64,000 nt of DNA from Veillonella sp. VA142 (GTDB lineage: Bacteria > Bacillota > Negativicutes > Veillonellales > Veillonellaceae): assembly GCF_003992135.1 (NCBI RefSeq), contig NZ_RQVN01000004.1, positions 1 to 64,000 on the forward strand. The letters run 5' to 3'. Below, piece after piece: positions 18,443-27,885 of this stretch (position 1 is its first letter; each line of letters starts with the position of its first letter). The notes under the pieces are model-generated. The model was not told the DNA's origin and ran no database searches. It saw only the letters and a list, made by a program, of their open reading frames with translations. The position numbers and the translations under genes are program-made.

Positions 18443-19579
18443 TTATGCCTCCTTCATTGCTACTGATGCAATGACATCAGCGACACGTTGCACCGCCCCC
18501 GGTGCCCCTAATTCTACTTTCACTTGCGCTAAATCAGCTTTCATCTGCGTATATACTGCCTCATGGTCTAAGATATTAGCTAGTTCTCGTTCTACATTTT
18601 CTGGCGTCACTTCCCCTTGTAATAACTCAGGAATAATGCGCCGTTTCGCCATAATATTAGGCAATCCAATATGGTCAATATTCACCAATAGTTTACCAAT
18701 TACATAAGTAAGAGACGCCACTTTATAAATTAACACCGTAGGCACATTCATTAATGCTGTTTCCAAGGTCGCTGTTCCAGATGCAGCAATGCAAGCAGTG
18801 CAAATCTGCATCAAATCATAGTTATAACCTTCTGTAACAGTAACTGGCACAGAATAAGCTTGTAATATTCTATCAATATCTTCTCTTGGTATAGTATGTG
18901 CTCGTGGCAAGAAAAATTTCAAATCTTTGTGATTCTCATATAACCGTTCAGCTGCTGTTAACATGGTAGGTAATAACCCTTCTACTTCTTGTTTGCGACT
19001 GCCTGGCATCAAGAGAATATTGCGACTTGTTGTATCTGCACCAAAATGAGCAAGAGCTGATTCATAGGACATAGTAGGATGCACAATATCTACTAAAGGA
19101 TTTCCTACAAATTCCACATCTACGCCAAATTCACGATATGCCTCCGCTTCAAAAGGAAAAATAGAGGCTACTTTTGTTACTGTTTTGGCGATATCCTTAC
19201 CTCGGCCTTTATTCCAAGCCCAAATGGTTGGCGCAATGTAGTACACCACAGGGATATGTAATTCTTTTGCCACCTTAGCTAGCTTCATGTTAAAACCTGG
19301 ATAGTCAATACACACCAACACATCTGGCTTTTCTCGTAGCATAGCTTCTTTTAAGAAACTGCGAAGTTTAAAAAAGGTAGGTAAATGTTTTAGTATTTCA
19401 ACGATGCCGATAAACCCTAGTTGCTGAATATCATAAATAATATCCACACCAGCTTGTTTCATCAAATCTCCGCCCATACCAAATAGCTGTGCTTCCGGAT
19501 ATTTCTCCAATAAAGCCTTCGCCACACTGGCGCCGTGCGTATCTCCTGATGCTTCACCAGCAGAAAACATAATCTTCAT
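18443..19579 (-). CDS. lpxB: lipid A disaccharide synthase
   Basis: GT19 glycosyltransferase that joins UDP-2,3-diacylglucosamine to lipid X. The N-terminal AGEASGDTHGA motif and the PTIWAWNKGR and MPGSRKQEVEGLLP motifs are diagnostic. The length of 378 residues is typical. It is packed against lpxI, 2 bases from its stop, which supplies its substrate. Confidence 0.95.
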   Translation of the reverse strand: MKIMFSAGEASGDTHGASVAKALLEKYPEAQLFGMGGDLMKQAGVDIIYDIQQLGFIGIVEILKHLPTFFKLRSFLKEAMLREKPDVLVCIDYPGFNMKLAKVAKELHIPVVYYIAPTIWAWNKGRGKDIAKTVTKVASIFPFEAEAYREFGVDVEFVGNPLVDIVHPTMSYESALAHFGADTTSRNILLMPGSRKQEVEGLLPTMLTAAERLYENHKDLKFFLPRAHTIPREDIDRILQAYSVPVTVTEGYNYDLMQICTACIAASGTATLETALMNVPTVLIYKVASLTYVIGKLLVNIDHIGLPNIMAKRRIIPELLQGEVTPENVERELANILDHEAVYTQMKADLAQVKVELGAPGAVQRVADVIASVAMKEA

Positions 19580-19581
19580 GT

Positions 19582-20406
19582 TTACTCCTCATCCGGCCCT
19601 TCTACGGCACAGATTACGATCCCTAATTCATTTGCTTTTTGCAGCACTGCTTCTTGTTCCACAAAAATCGTCCGTTTTGCTTCCATAGCTAACACTTTAC
19701 AGTTACTACTAATCATAGATTCTAAGGTCTTCATACCTACCGCTGGAACATCAAAGCGTACATCTTGATTAGGTTTTGCAGTTTTTACCACCACAGCCCC
19801 TTCACAAGCCAATGTGCCTCCACGTACGATACAAGCATCTGTTCCTTCAATGGCTTCTATGGCCATCGCCGCTTGTTCTTTCACTACTACGGTTTGACCA
19901 ATATCAAGTGCACCCATTTGTTTCGCTAAGGCAAAGCCAAATTCAATATCTAGTTGCTCTATCTCTGTTGGTTTTCGAGTTGTCATCACACCCACAGGAG
20001 GCATAAGAGAGCGCATATATTTTGTTTGATCTGCTACAGATAGACCTTCTTTTTCTAGTTCATCCACGATGGCCAACATGATGGTATCATCTTTACGATT
20101 CCGCAAACGATTCAATAATTTGATGGTACGCATATCTGGAATGGTTGTTATCTTTTTATAGAGATGTTCCTTTGTCACCTTACCTAACATCGTCACATCT
20201 GTTACACCCTCTTTGAGGAATGTTTTAATCACTGTATCTGATTTAAAGACGCTGATTTGGTAGTATGCATCGGCCTCTGCTTGCAATTCAGGAGCACCAT
20301 CAGTCACAACAGATATGGCCACAACTTCATAGCCTTCATGTTGAGCTGCTCGCATAAATTCAACTGGCAGATTTCCAATCCCTGCAATCAATCCTACTTT
20401 CGCCAT
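19582..20406 (-). CDS. lpxI: UDP-2,3-diacylglucosamine pyrophosphatase, LpxI type
   Basis: Hydrolyses UDP-2,3-diacylglucosamine to lipid X. This is the LpxI (DUF1009) family, unrelated to the LpxH enzyme of E. coli; GLIAGIGNLPVEF at the N-terminus and GKVTKEHLY are family features. I place the start at the ATG at 20406, since GGGAGG sits 4 bases upstream; an earlier GTG overlaps that site. It begins a transcription unit with its own promoter after the terminator that follows lpxA. Confidence 0.93.
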   Translation of the reverse strand: MAKVGLIAGIGNLPVEFMRAAQHEGYEVVAISVVTDGAPELQAEADAYYQISVFKSDTVIKTFLKEGVTDVTMLGKVTKEHLYKKITTIPDMRTIKLLNRLRNRKDDTIMLAIVDELEKEGLSVADQTKYMRSLMPPVGVMTTRKPTEIEQLDIEFGFALAKQMGALDIGQTVVVKEQAAMAIEAIEGTDACIVRGGTLACEGAVVVKTAKPNQDVRFDVPAVGMKTLESMISSNCKVLAMEAKRTIFVEQEAVLQKANELGIVICAVEGPDEE

Positions 20407-20448
20407 AACGCCTCCCACTAACTTTTAATTATAAAAATCCTAATCTAT

Positions 20449-20457
20449 ATTATATCA
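20449..20457 (-). promoter_or_regulatory. extended -10 promoter before lpxI
   Basis: On minus, TGATATAAT is an extended -10 element about 43 bases upstream of the lpxI start. No good -35 box is present, as is usual for extended -10 promoters. It lies just downstream of a terminator, so it would drive lpxI to LptF/G. Confidence 0.6.
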
Positions 20458-20489
20458 CATAAAGGGGACAAATGGCATGAAAGTTCACA

Positions 20490-20540
20490 ACAAAAAATAC
20501 ATGGCAAAAGCATATGTCATATACCTTCACCATGTATTTT
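20490..20540 (-). terminator. intrinsic terminator after lpxA
   Basis: Arms 20495-20504 and 20530-20539 (AAATACATGG / CCATGTATTT) form a 10-bp stem that on minus runs into a T tract. It divides the outer-membrane block into a bamA-to-lpxA unit and an lpxI-to-lpt unit. Confidence 0.75.
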
Positions 20541-20549
20541 AATTTCTTA

Positions 20550-21362
20550 TTAATCTCTGCGTACACGCATAATACCACGATCGGCATTGCGCAAGAAACG
20601 TAGCATATGTTCAATCTCAACAGAGGATGTTAAGTTCAATTCCATTTCTTCAATGGCTTTAGATAAACTATAACCACTGCGATAAATAATACGGAATGCT
20701 TTCTTCAATTCACGACGTACTTCTTCAGATACACCCGCACGCGCAAGACCCACCGAGTTTAGTCCAATTACATGTGCTGGCTGTCCATCCGCAATCACAT
20801 AAGGAGGGATATCTTGTACAACTTTCGCCATACCACCCACCATAGCATTACGTCCAATTTTTACAAATTGATGGACCCCGGCGATGCCACCGATGACAAC
20901 CCGATCTTCTACGATTACATGACCTGCAAGGCCTGCACAGTTACTCATAATTACATTATTGCCAACGATACAGTTATGCGCTACGTGAGTACACGCTTGG
21001 AACAAGCAATTGTTACCAATTCGCGTTTCTTCACCTTCGCCAGTAGCGCGACTAATCGTTACAAATTCACGAATTACTGTATTATCGCCAATGATGCAAT
21101 AACTTTTTTCACCTTTAAATTTTAAGTCTTGTGGTTCTAAACCGATAGCACAACCTGGGAAAAATTCATTATTTTTACCAATCGTTGTCCAGCCACCAAT
21201 GACTACATTAGCGCCGATTTTTGTCCCATCTCCGATTTCAACATGTTCTCCAATGACTGCACCAGGACCAATAATAACATTTTTACCAATCTTTGCATCT
21301 GGATGTATGACTGCAGTACTATGAATTTCAGATGTTGCATTTTCCATGCCAACTACGATCAT
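20550..21362 (-). CDS. lpxA: UDP-N-acetylglucosamine O-acyltransferase
   Basis: First lipid A enzyme; transfers a 3-hydroxyacyl chain from acyl carrier protein to UDP-GlcNAc. It has the left-handed parallel beta-helix built from hexapeptide repeats (IGKNVIIGPGAVIGEHVEIG) over about residues 15-190 and a helical C-terminus. The general base His lies in CTHVAHNC. I set the start at the ATG at 21362, 8 bases after AAGGAG, giving 270 residues. Confidence 0.95.
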   Translation of the reverse strand: MIVVGMENATSEIHSTAVIHPDAKIGKNVIIGPGAVIGEHVEIGDGTKIGANVVIGGWTTIGKNNEFFPGCAIGLEPQDLKFKGEKSYCIIGDNTVIREFVTISRATGEGEETRIGNNCLFQACTHVAHNCIVGNNVIMSNCAGLAGHVIVEDRVVIGGIAGVHQFVKIGRNAMVGGMAKVVQDIPPYVIADGQPAHVIGLNSVGLARAGVSEEVRRELKKAFRIIYRSGYSLSKAIEEMELNLTSSVEIEHMLRFLRNADRGIMRVRRD

Positions 21363-21388
21363 CTGTGTCACTCCTTACATTTTGAAAG

Positions 21389-21823
21389 TTATTCTGGTTT
21401 CACTAAGGCGAACATGTACTCACCACTTGCCACTAATTTATCGCCTACATACGCACGGCCTTCTACTTTACCCATGCGGCCTTTGATTTTTACCACATCA
21501 GCCTCGATACGTACTTGATCACCAGGTTTTACAGGATGACGGAAACGCACTTTATCAATCCCAGTAAACATTGGTGTTAAGCCACGATTTTCTTCAGGAT
21601 ACAAGAGTGCAATACCACCAACTTGTGCAATGGCTTCTGTAATCAATACGCCAGGCATCACAGGGTTACCTGGAAAGTGACCCATGAAATGTGGTTCATT
21701 GAATGTACAATTTTTAAGACCTACCGCACGTTTCATTGGTTCCATTTCAATAATACGATCTACCAATAAAAATGGATAACGGTGTGGTAGAATTTCCATA
21801 ATTTCTTCAATTGTAAGAATCAT
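21389..21823 (-). CDS. fabZ: 3-hydroxyacyl-ACP dehydratase
   Basis: Dehydrates 3-hydroxyacyl-ACP in fatty acid elongation, competing with LpxA for the same substrate. The hot-dog fold shows LPHRYPFLLVDRI (catalytic His) and HFPGNPVMPGVLITEA (catalytic Glu). The length of 144 residues is normal. It is located between lpxC and lpxA, an arrangement widely seen in LPS-making bacteria. Confidence 0.96.
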   Translation of the reverse strand: MILTIEEIMEILPHRYPFLLVDRIIEMEPMKRAVGLKNCTFNEPHFMGHFPGNPVMPGVLITEAIAQVGGIALLYPEENRGLTPMFTGIDKVRFRHPVKPGDQVRIEADVVKIKGRMGKVEGRAYVGDKLVASGEYMFALVKPE

Positions 21824-21824
21824 G

Positions 21825-22655
21825 TTATGCCTCCTCTTGCATTTCTTTCAAAATTTCTCGACTTAATCGCGAGTTTAAGTTATGACTCGATTTAACAGCA
21901 ATAATATGGCCTTTCAAATGGCCTACTAAGAATAAATCGCCTAATATATCTAAAATTTTATGACGTACTAATTCATCAGGGAAATTGAGTTCTGATAAGC
22001 AGGTTGTATCATCATAGACAATCACATTTTTTGTAGATCCACCTTTTGCTAGTCCCATCGCTTGTAATTGTTCTATTTCATTTGTAAAGCCAATCGTTCT
22101 AGCTGGTGCAATTTCCGTAGCAAATACATCAGGATTAATTTCATAATCTGCATATTGCGTACCTAGCATAGGGTGGCTATTAATACTTGTGAAAGTCACC
22201 CGGAATCCATCATACGGACGGATAATAATAAATTTATCTTTTTCATAGATGCCATGGGATTTTTGCACAGTATAGATACGACGTTCTACATCTTGTTCTA
22301 CAATGCCAGCCTCTTTGATGAGTTGTACAAATGTAGCTGAGCCACCATCTGCTATGGGAGGTTCTGGTGAGTTCAACTCAATGATACAGTTATCAATAGC
22401 CATACCATAGAAGGCAGCCAAAATATGTTCTACTGTAAATACTTTTGCCTCTCCATCTTCTAAGGTAGTAGCACGCATCGTATTGGTTACATTACGGATA
22501 TCTGCTTTTACAGAAGGAGTACCTGGCAAATCTGTACGTATAAAAGTAATTCCTGTATTAGGTCCACTAGGAAGGATACGCATTTTCACAGGTAAGCCAC
22601 TGTGCAATCCATCCCCTTCATAACTAATGGCTTTACAAATTGTTTGTTGTTTCAT
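21825..22655 (-). CDS. lpxC: UDP-3-O-acyl-N-acetylglucosamine deacetylase
   Basis: Zinc deacetylase, the committed step of lipid A synthesis. Zinc ligands are visible in TVEHILAAF and in HKILDILGD, with the catalytic Asp in the latter and a late His in LKGHI. The length of 276 residues is slightly short compared with E. coli (305). AAAGGAGG precedes the ATG. Confidence 0.96.
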   Translation of the reverse strand: MKQQTICKAISYEGDGLHSGLPVKMRILPSGPNTGITFIRTDLPGTPSVKADIRNVTNTMRATTLEDGEAKVFTVEHILAAFYGMAIDNCIIELNSPEPPIADGGSATFVQLIKEAGIVEQDVERRIYTVQKSHGIYEKDKFIIIRPYDGFRVTFTSINSHPMLGTQYADYEINPDVFATEIAPARTIGFTNEIEQLQAMGLAKGGSTKNVIVYDDTTCLSELNFPDELVRHKILDILGDLFLVGHLKGHIIAVKSSHNLNSRLSREILKEMQEEA

Positions 22656-22668
22656 AAGGACCTCCTTT

Positions 22669-23583
22669 CTAGAGCTTTTTGTTCATTACATCTGGTGGTA
22701 CTTCTATAGTATCACCGTAAAAGCGACGTGTCCATTTCCAACGGTTGTGGAGCCAGAACCAATCTTCTGGATATCGTCTTATATAATCTTCTAACCATTC
22801 ATTAAGCATCGTTAATGTAACAGCAATATCACGCTTACGATCTTCCGTCTTCTCCGCATATACTGGAGGATGCACTGTGATTTCATGCTTTTCCGTATAT
22901 TCGTTGAAACGAATCGTAATCGGAATAATGGGTACATCTTGCATACGGGCCATCGCAGCAGGCCCCACAGGGGTCAAAGTTTCGTAGCCGAAAAATGGCA
23001 CTAACTGCCCCTTATCTCCTGGGTCTTGATCCATAATAAGACCAATAAAAGAACCTTTTTGTAATTCTTTCACCATTTCACGTACACCTGTTTTATAAGT
23101 TACATGTTGGTGCATCAGCTCGCGGTATTCGTTAATAAATTTATCCGCATCGCCTTGTTGTTGCATGGCCACTGAAATCAAAGGATAGCCTTCTGATGCC
23201 AAAATGCCTCCTAGTAATTCCCAGTTTCCACTATGGAGAGCTATAACAACAGCACCTTTTCCATCTTCTCTAGCAGTTTCTAGATATTCACGCCCTTCCA
23301 TAGTGAACATCTCTTTGTATTTCCCATCTTTAATTTCTGGATATCTCAAGACATCAACAATCATGCGTCCAAAACGAGTCACACTAGCTTTAGCAATGCG
23401 TTTCGCCTCTTCTAGATCATCCGTAATGCGACAAAAGATAATTTGACCGATGGCCAATCGTTTCCGCTTCGCCGGTGTAAACAACCATCCCAACTGCCCC
23501 AATATACATCCAATACCGTATTGCATGCGATACGGCAAGGCACAGATGATAGCACTTAATATTTTCATACAGGTATATAACAT
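22669..23583 (-). CDS. lipid A acyltransferase, LpxL/HtrB family (copy 1)
   Basis: Secondary lipid A acyltransferase with the HX4E motif in ALHSGNWELLG and the downstream FWLHNRWKW motif (positions about 280-288) found in LpxL proteins. An N-terminal hydrophobic stretch anchors it. It shares this layout with the copy at 10177-11106 but is clearly divergent. The ATG at 23583 follows AGGTG; an ATG 15 bases in is an alternative. Confidence 0.9.
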   Translation of the reverse strand: MLYTCMKILSAIICALPYRMQYGIGCILGQLGWLFTPAKRKRLAIGQIIFCRITDDLEEAKRIAKASVTRFGRMIVDVLRYPEIKDGKYKEMFTMEGREYLETAREDGKGAVVIALHSGNWELLGGILASEGYPLISVAMQQQGDADKFINEYRELMHQHVTYKTGVREMVKELQKGSFIGLIMDQDPGDKGQLVPFFGYETLTPVGPAAMARMQDVPIIPITIRFNEYTEKHEITVHPPVYAEKTEDRKRDIAVTLTMLNEWLEDYIRRYPEDWFWLHNRWKWTRRFYGDTIEVPPDVMNKKL

Positions 23584-23591
23584 ACTTACAC

Positions 23592-24623
23592 CTATTTTTC
23601 TTCTAATTTAGCTTTCAATTGAGCTAATTCTTTTTCCAATGCTTTCACTTGTTTTACCACATCTGGCAGACGACTCTCATAAGCCGCCAATTTCAACCAT
23701 TCTTTGTGTGGTCGCATTGGGAATCCAGCATATAATCCATTAGATGGTACATTACCAGTAATGCCAGTTTTACCGGCAAAGGTAACATTGTCACCAATTG
23801 TAATATGCCCCGTACAACCAGTTTGCCCCGCAAAGATTACGTGATTACCACATTTTGTACTACCAGCGATGCCAACTTGGGCAATCAAGAAGCAATCTTC
23901 ACCGATTTCCACATTATGACCTAAGTGAACCAAATTATCAATTTTAGTCCCACGGCGTACTAAAGTCGAACCCATTGTTGCATTATCAATACAAGAACAA
24001 GAGCCTACTTCCACATCATCTTCTAGGATTACATTACCTACTTGTGGAATATGTGTATGCTTACCATTTTCTGTGGCAAAACCAAAACCTTCTCCACCTA
24101 CAACAGCATTAGCCCGCAAAACAACTCGTTTTCCTAATATACAATTTTCATGTACAACAGAACTTGCATATATCGTCGTACCTTCTCCAATACGTACATT
24201 ATGTCCAATATACACGTAGGCATGTAAAGTTACATTATTACCAATGATAGCGTTATCATAAACTACACAATAGGGTCCAATCCTTACATTTTCACCGATT
24301 GTAACATTCTTGCCAATAATAGCCGTTTCATGAATCCCCTCTGGAAATACCACAGGAGGATGGAATACTTCTAACAGTTTAGCAAAGGCAGCTTTTGCGT
24401 TGGACACTACGATTTGAGGAATCGTGCAATCTTCAATTTTTGCATCCACCAACAATGCCCCTGCTTTACTATCTTTTGCAAACTCTCTATAATCGCCGAT
24501 AGCAAAGCTGATAGCATGTTCTGCCCCTTGATCTAAACTACGGGCTTCTTCAATACTAATAGAACCATCACCATATACGGTACCCCCAACCAATTTGGCT
24601 AGATCTTCTAATGAAAACTTCAC
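23592..24623 (-). CDS. lpxD: UDP-3-O-acylglucosamine N-acyltransferase
   Basis: Third lipid A step; N-acylates UDP-3-O-acylglucosamine. An N-terminal uridine-binding domain (about residues 1-95) precedes a hexapeptide-repeat beta-helix (IGKNVTIGENVRIGPYCVVY) and a C-terminal helix. The active-site His is in LVHLGHNVEIG. The start is GTG at 24623 after GGAGG. The length of 343 residues is typical. Confidence 0.95.
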   Translation of the reverse strand: MKFSLEDLAKLVGGTVYGDGSISIEEARSLDQGAEHAISFAIGDYREFAKDSKAGALLVDAKIEDCTIPQIVVSNAKAAFAKLLEVFHPPVVFPEGIHETAIIGKNVTIGENVRIGPYCVVYDNAIIGNNVTLHAYVYIGHNVRIGEGTTIYASSVVHENCILGKRVVLRANAVVGGEGFGFATENGKHTHIPQVGNVILEDDVEVGSCSCIDNATMGSTLVRRGTKIDNLVHLGHNVEIGEDCFLIAQVGIAGSTKCGNHVIFAGQTGCTGHITIGDNVTFAGKTGITGNVPSNGLYAGFPMRPHKEWLKLAAYESRLPDVVKQVKALEKELAQLKAKLEEK

Positions 24624-24653
24624 TCTGAAGCCTCCTTACTTATCACTATCGTA

Positions 24654-25103
24654 TTATTTATTAGTTTCTGCAGAAGTAGTGCCTTCGTTCATTTTTTTAA
24701 GCACATCCTCTGTAATATCAATACCACCACTTACAATCGCTTGATCATTAGCTACTACAGTCAATTCTTTTTCTTTAGCTACTGCTTGGATATTAGATTC
24801 CACATAAGCTTTAAACTCTTTACCTTTTGCTTGACCGAAAATTTGTAACTCTTGTTGAGCATTCATTTGTGTTTGATGGAATTGGTCTTCTGTTTGTGTG
24901 CCTTGTACTTGAGCTAAGCGATCTGTCACTTCTTTTTGTTTAGCTTCCATTTCTTTATTAATATCTTTTGCTTTTTGGCTCTCTTGTATTAATTTTTCAG
25001 TATTTACCACACCTACTTTATCAGTTGTACCACATCCAGCAACCAATCCTAATGCACATACCATCATAGCTCCTGTAGCCATACGTTTCCACATTGATTT
25101 CAT
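24654..25103 (-). CDS. OmpH/Skp-like chaperone, predicted lipoprotein
   Basis: The 149-residue protein has a signal peptide ending in a lipobox LVAGC (Cys at residue 24), so it should be lipid-anchored. The mature part is the OmpH/Skp pattern: VGVVNTEKLIQES, a Lys/Gln/Glu coiled-coil hairpin, then ELTVVANDQAIVSGGIDITE. Skp holds unfolded outer-membrane proteins for BamA; here the anchor would keep it at a membrane. It is the third of three OmpH-like genes in tandem. Confidence 0.88.
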   Translation of the reverse strand: MKSMWKRMATGAMMVCALGLVAGCGTTDKVGVVNTEKLIQESQKAKDINKEMEAKQKEVTDRLAQVQGTQTEDQFHQTQMNAQQELQIFGQAKGKEFKAYVESNIQAVAKEKELTVVANDQAIVSGGIDITEDVLKKMNEGTTSAETNK

Positions 25104-25120
25104 TACTTTACTTTACTCCT

Positions 25121-26101
25121 TTATTGTCCATACGATTGAATGATCTCATCCGTTAAATCCATGCCAGTCCGATCCGTAATATGATCCACTAGTACCAAAT
25201 CAAGTTGCTTAGCTCGCGCCAAGACACCTGCACGAACTCGAATATCCTCTAGAATAGCATCATGTAGGGCCTGTACTTCGTCCCGTTTTTGTGCCAACCG
25301 TTGTTCCCACTCCGCATCCCACAATGTGGTACCATCGTGACGAACCTTCGCTAGCACCTCTTGCTGAGAATCCATTAGTCCTTTCATGGAACGTTCTTTC
25401 TGTGCACCCATAGCTTTTGCCTGCTCCGTAGCATAGACACTTAACTTTTCTTGTGCTTCTACACGAGCTGGTGCCATGGCTTCTGCCACTTTAGATTCAA
25501 TATCTTTCCATCGCTCCAAACCACTCAAACCTTGACTCCGCTGTGCCAATAGTTCTGATAAACGCTGTTCTTTTTTACGCTTTTGAGTTTCCCAACGTTG
25601 ATGTTGCACATCATCAATCGGTTTCATATTCATTTCAGTTGTTAACCATAATTGTAAATTCACAATTTCTATATCTGCTTCATTAGGTTCTACTTTGTAG
25701 TTTTTGCGATACTGTTCAATCAATGTCCGTTGTTTACCAGCTAACTCTTGATTTAGCTCAGATTCACGCAAGGCAATTTTTGTTTGTAGCTCACGATTCA
25801 AACTTTCTGTTAAATTTGACTCTAACTCTTTCAGATGCTCTTCAGATTTGTCCACTTCAGTACTTAACTTAGATTTGAGAAGTTCATCCTCTCTATCCCG
25901 TTGCGCCTCTAGTCGTAACAATTCTTTTTTTTGTTCATCATAATTGTGAAAGTTTGGATGTTTTTCCACCACATCTTGCAGGCGTACAACCCCAATCCGT
26001 GGTTCTTGTATTGACTTCGATTGCTGGTGTCCATAATATCCACCGATACCAGCAGCACATACAAGTATACCTATAAAAGCAAAGATAGGTCCTTTTTTCA
26101 T
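25121..26101 (-). CDS. large OmpH/Skp-related periplasmic protein
   Basis: The 326-residue protein has an N-terminal signal or anchor (about residues 5-22), then RIGVVRLQDVVEKHPNF, the strand that opens OmpH domains. A very charged coiled-coil region follows and the protein ends in a second OmpH-like strand (LDLVLVDHITDRTGMDLTDE). It is about twice the usual Skp length, suggesting two coiled-coil hairpins or an extended tentacle. The function, presumably periplasmic chaperoning, is inferred from neighbours and partial similarity. Confidence 0.75.
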   Translation of the reverse strand: MKKGPIFAFIGILVCAAGIGGYYGHQQSKSIQEPRIGVVRLQDVVEKHPNFHNYDEQKKELLRLEAQRDREDELLKSKLSTEVDKSEEHLKELESNLTESLNRELQTKIALRESELNQELAGKQRTLIEQYRKNYKVEPNEADIEIVNLQLWLTTEMNMKPIDDVQHQRWETQKRKKEQRLSELLAQRSQGLSGLERWKDIESKVAEAMAPARVEAQEKLSVYATEQAKAMGAQKERSMKGLMDSQQEVLAKVRHDGTTLWDAEWEQRLAQKRDEVQALHDAILEDIRVRAGVLARAKQLDLVLVDHITDRTGMDLTDEIIQSYGQ

Positions 26102-26113
26102 TTGAATTTTACC

Positions 26114-26593
26114 TTATTTAGTTTCCGTTAATTTTTTGCTCACTTGTTCTGTAATATCAGTACCACCAAACAATACAGATTCACGGCTCAATACAACGCT
26201 AAGGCCTTTTGCATCTGCTACGGCTTTAGATGCTTCATCTACACGCTTTTTCAGATTGTCTTGAATTGTTTGTTGTTTTTCCTGCATTTTTTGACGAAGT
26301 TCATCAGACAGTTTTGCCTTCCCTGCTTCATCTAAATTAGCAGATTTTTCATTAAATTCTTTTTGCAATTCTTCGTTGTATGTCGCATATTCTTGCTGTG
26401 CATCTTGCACTAAGTTTGGATTGCTTTCCACTATTCTTTGCATATCGATAACCCCGATATTGCTCACAGCATTAGAGCCACCATACCCTGCCATCTGTGT
26501 ATAGGCTAATGCCCCCACACTGATGACAAAAAGAATGCCTACAATGATGGACACTGTTTTTACATTCTTTTTATTGTTCAATAATCGCATCAT
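26114..26593 (-). CDS. OmpH/Skp family periplasmic chaperone
   Basis: About 159 residues from the ATG at 26593, which has GAAGG 10 bases upstream; an earlier start would overlap the preceding gene. One N-terminal hydrophobic segment, then IGVIDMQRIVESNPNL, a Gln/Lys/Glu coiled coil and GLSVVLSRESVLFGGTDITE make a standard OmpH. It is probably the canonical Skp of this organism, next to bamA. Confidence 0.88.
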   Translation of the reverse strand: MMRLLNNKKNVKTVSIIVGILFVISVGALAYTQMAGYGGSNAVSNIGVIDMQRIVESNPNLVQDAQQEYATYNEELQKEFNEKSANLDEAGKAKLSDELRQKMQEKQQTIQDNLKKRVDEASKAVADAKGLSVVLSRESVLFGGTDITEQVSKKLTETK

Positions 26594-26613
26594 AGTGTAT
26601 CTACCTTCTTTCT

Positions 26614-27882
26614 TTATATTCGTCCTATAAGGCGCAACCATCGATCATGGTCGCCCCATACATATTCTAATCGTAAATATTCATGTACATCATAGGAAAG
26701 AGCAAATTCATTTGTTTTTGCCGTAATATCTCTTTCATATCTTGCATTCCAACGGTTTCCAATAGTTTGTTGTACAATCCCATACTGATGGTGGCTCGGC
26801 AACCCATATAGATATCCTATTTTTGTATCTTTCGTAAATTGGTACCCATAAGATGGCTTGAAGGACCACTCCAAACGGTTCGGCAAAAACTCCGTTTCCA
26901 CATACCAGTCATGAGGTCCATCATGAATCCCCGTATACAACCGTAATCCTACAGAATCCTCACCACGCCCCATATCTAAATAGCCTTCTCCCTGAAGGAT
27001 ATACTTAGAGGAGGTTACATAAATTTTCAATGTTGTCTCTGTCCCCACTTCCAATGTAGGAATCATTGTAACGTCAAACTGAGTAGTACCACGGCTTTTG
27101 TTAAGTTCGACTTGTATTTCTTTTTCTATCATCCTTTGATGACGTCTTACAAAAGAGACTGGTAGGCCCTCCAATTGACGTAGTTTTTTTTCGTAGTATT
27201 GACGCATAGTATAAAAGAATACACTCGGTAATGTACCAGATTGAATCGCTACTGCTGTACGACTTACGCTACTACCGTTAGGAACCAAGTAAAGCGTCAC
27301 TTTCACGGTATCCCCTCCTACCACATCAATTTGTGGAGTAAATTCAGGAAGGGCACCTTCTAAGTCATTACGTACCGATTTTTGCACCAGCGGAGTAATC
27401 CAATCTAGCGAATCCAGCGAAGCTCCTAAAAGCATTTGCTCTAATCGTGGTTTTACATTCCCTAAATCTTCATCTATCAACGATTGTCCATAGGAAGATA
27501 TATTACCATAATTCACCGTAGTTTCCAAAGATTGTACTACATTCCCATAGGGCTCTAAGGTGAGATGAATATGTAAAGCTTCACCCACATCCATAGAAAT
27601 GGTTTTCACCGTATATCCATAGAGGATTCGATCTACAACATCCATAGTTGCATTTTCATAGGCCTGAAGAGACTCTCGGATTTGATAATCCTCTTTTCCT
27701 TGGTACATATAGGTAGCTGCGCCTTGAATGCTGGCCACCATACGCGATTCCAAGGCTTTGGGAATTGCCCCTGTTGTAGTGTGCAGGTCCACATGCACCG
27801 CTTGAATAGTGGCACCATAGGTGGAGGGAATCCCTAACACGGTCATTAGCAGAGCCCCTCGTAACCATTTTTGCATCCTCAT
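26614..27882 (-). CDS. unrecognised secreted envelope protein between bamA and skp
   Basis: I do not recognise a family. The 422-residue protein has a signal peptide (cleavage near residue 23, STYGA) and a mixed alpha/beta region with a charged helical stretch near residue 240. The last 130 or so residues are rich in alternating aromatic/polar beta strands (GYQFTKDTKIGYLYGL, EYLRLEYVWGD) resembling an outer-membrane or beta-sandwich domain. The ATG lies 3 bases after the bamA stop, so it is tightly coupled to bamA. An outer-membrane assembly role is inference only. Confidence 0.75.
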   Translation of the reverse strand: MRMQKWLRGALLMTVLGIPSTYGATIQAVHVDLHTTTGAIPKALESRMVASIQGAATYMYQGKEDYQIRESLQAYENATMDVVDRILYGYTVKTISMDVGEALHIHLTLEPYGNVVQSLETTVNYGNISSYGQSLIDEDLGNVKPRLEQMLLGASLDSLDWITPLVQKSVRNDLEGALPEFTPQIDVVGGDTVKVTLYLVPNGSSVSRTAVAIQSGTLPSVFFYTMRQYYEKKLRQLEGLPVSFVRRHQRMIEKEIQVELNKSRGTTQFDVTMIPTLEVGTETTLKIYVTSSKYILQGEGYLDMGRGEDSVGLRLYTGIHDGPHDWYVETEFLPNRLEWSFKPSYGYQFTKDTKIGYLYGLPSHHQYGIVQQTIGNRWNARYERDITAKTNEFALSYDVHEYLRLEYVWGDHDRWLRLIGRI

Positions 27883-27885
27883 GAA

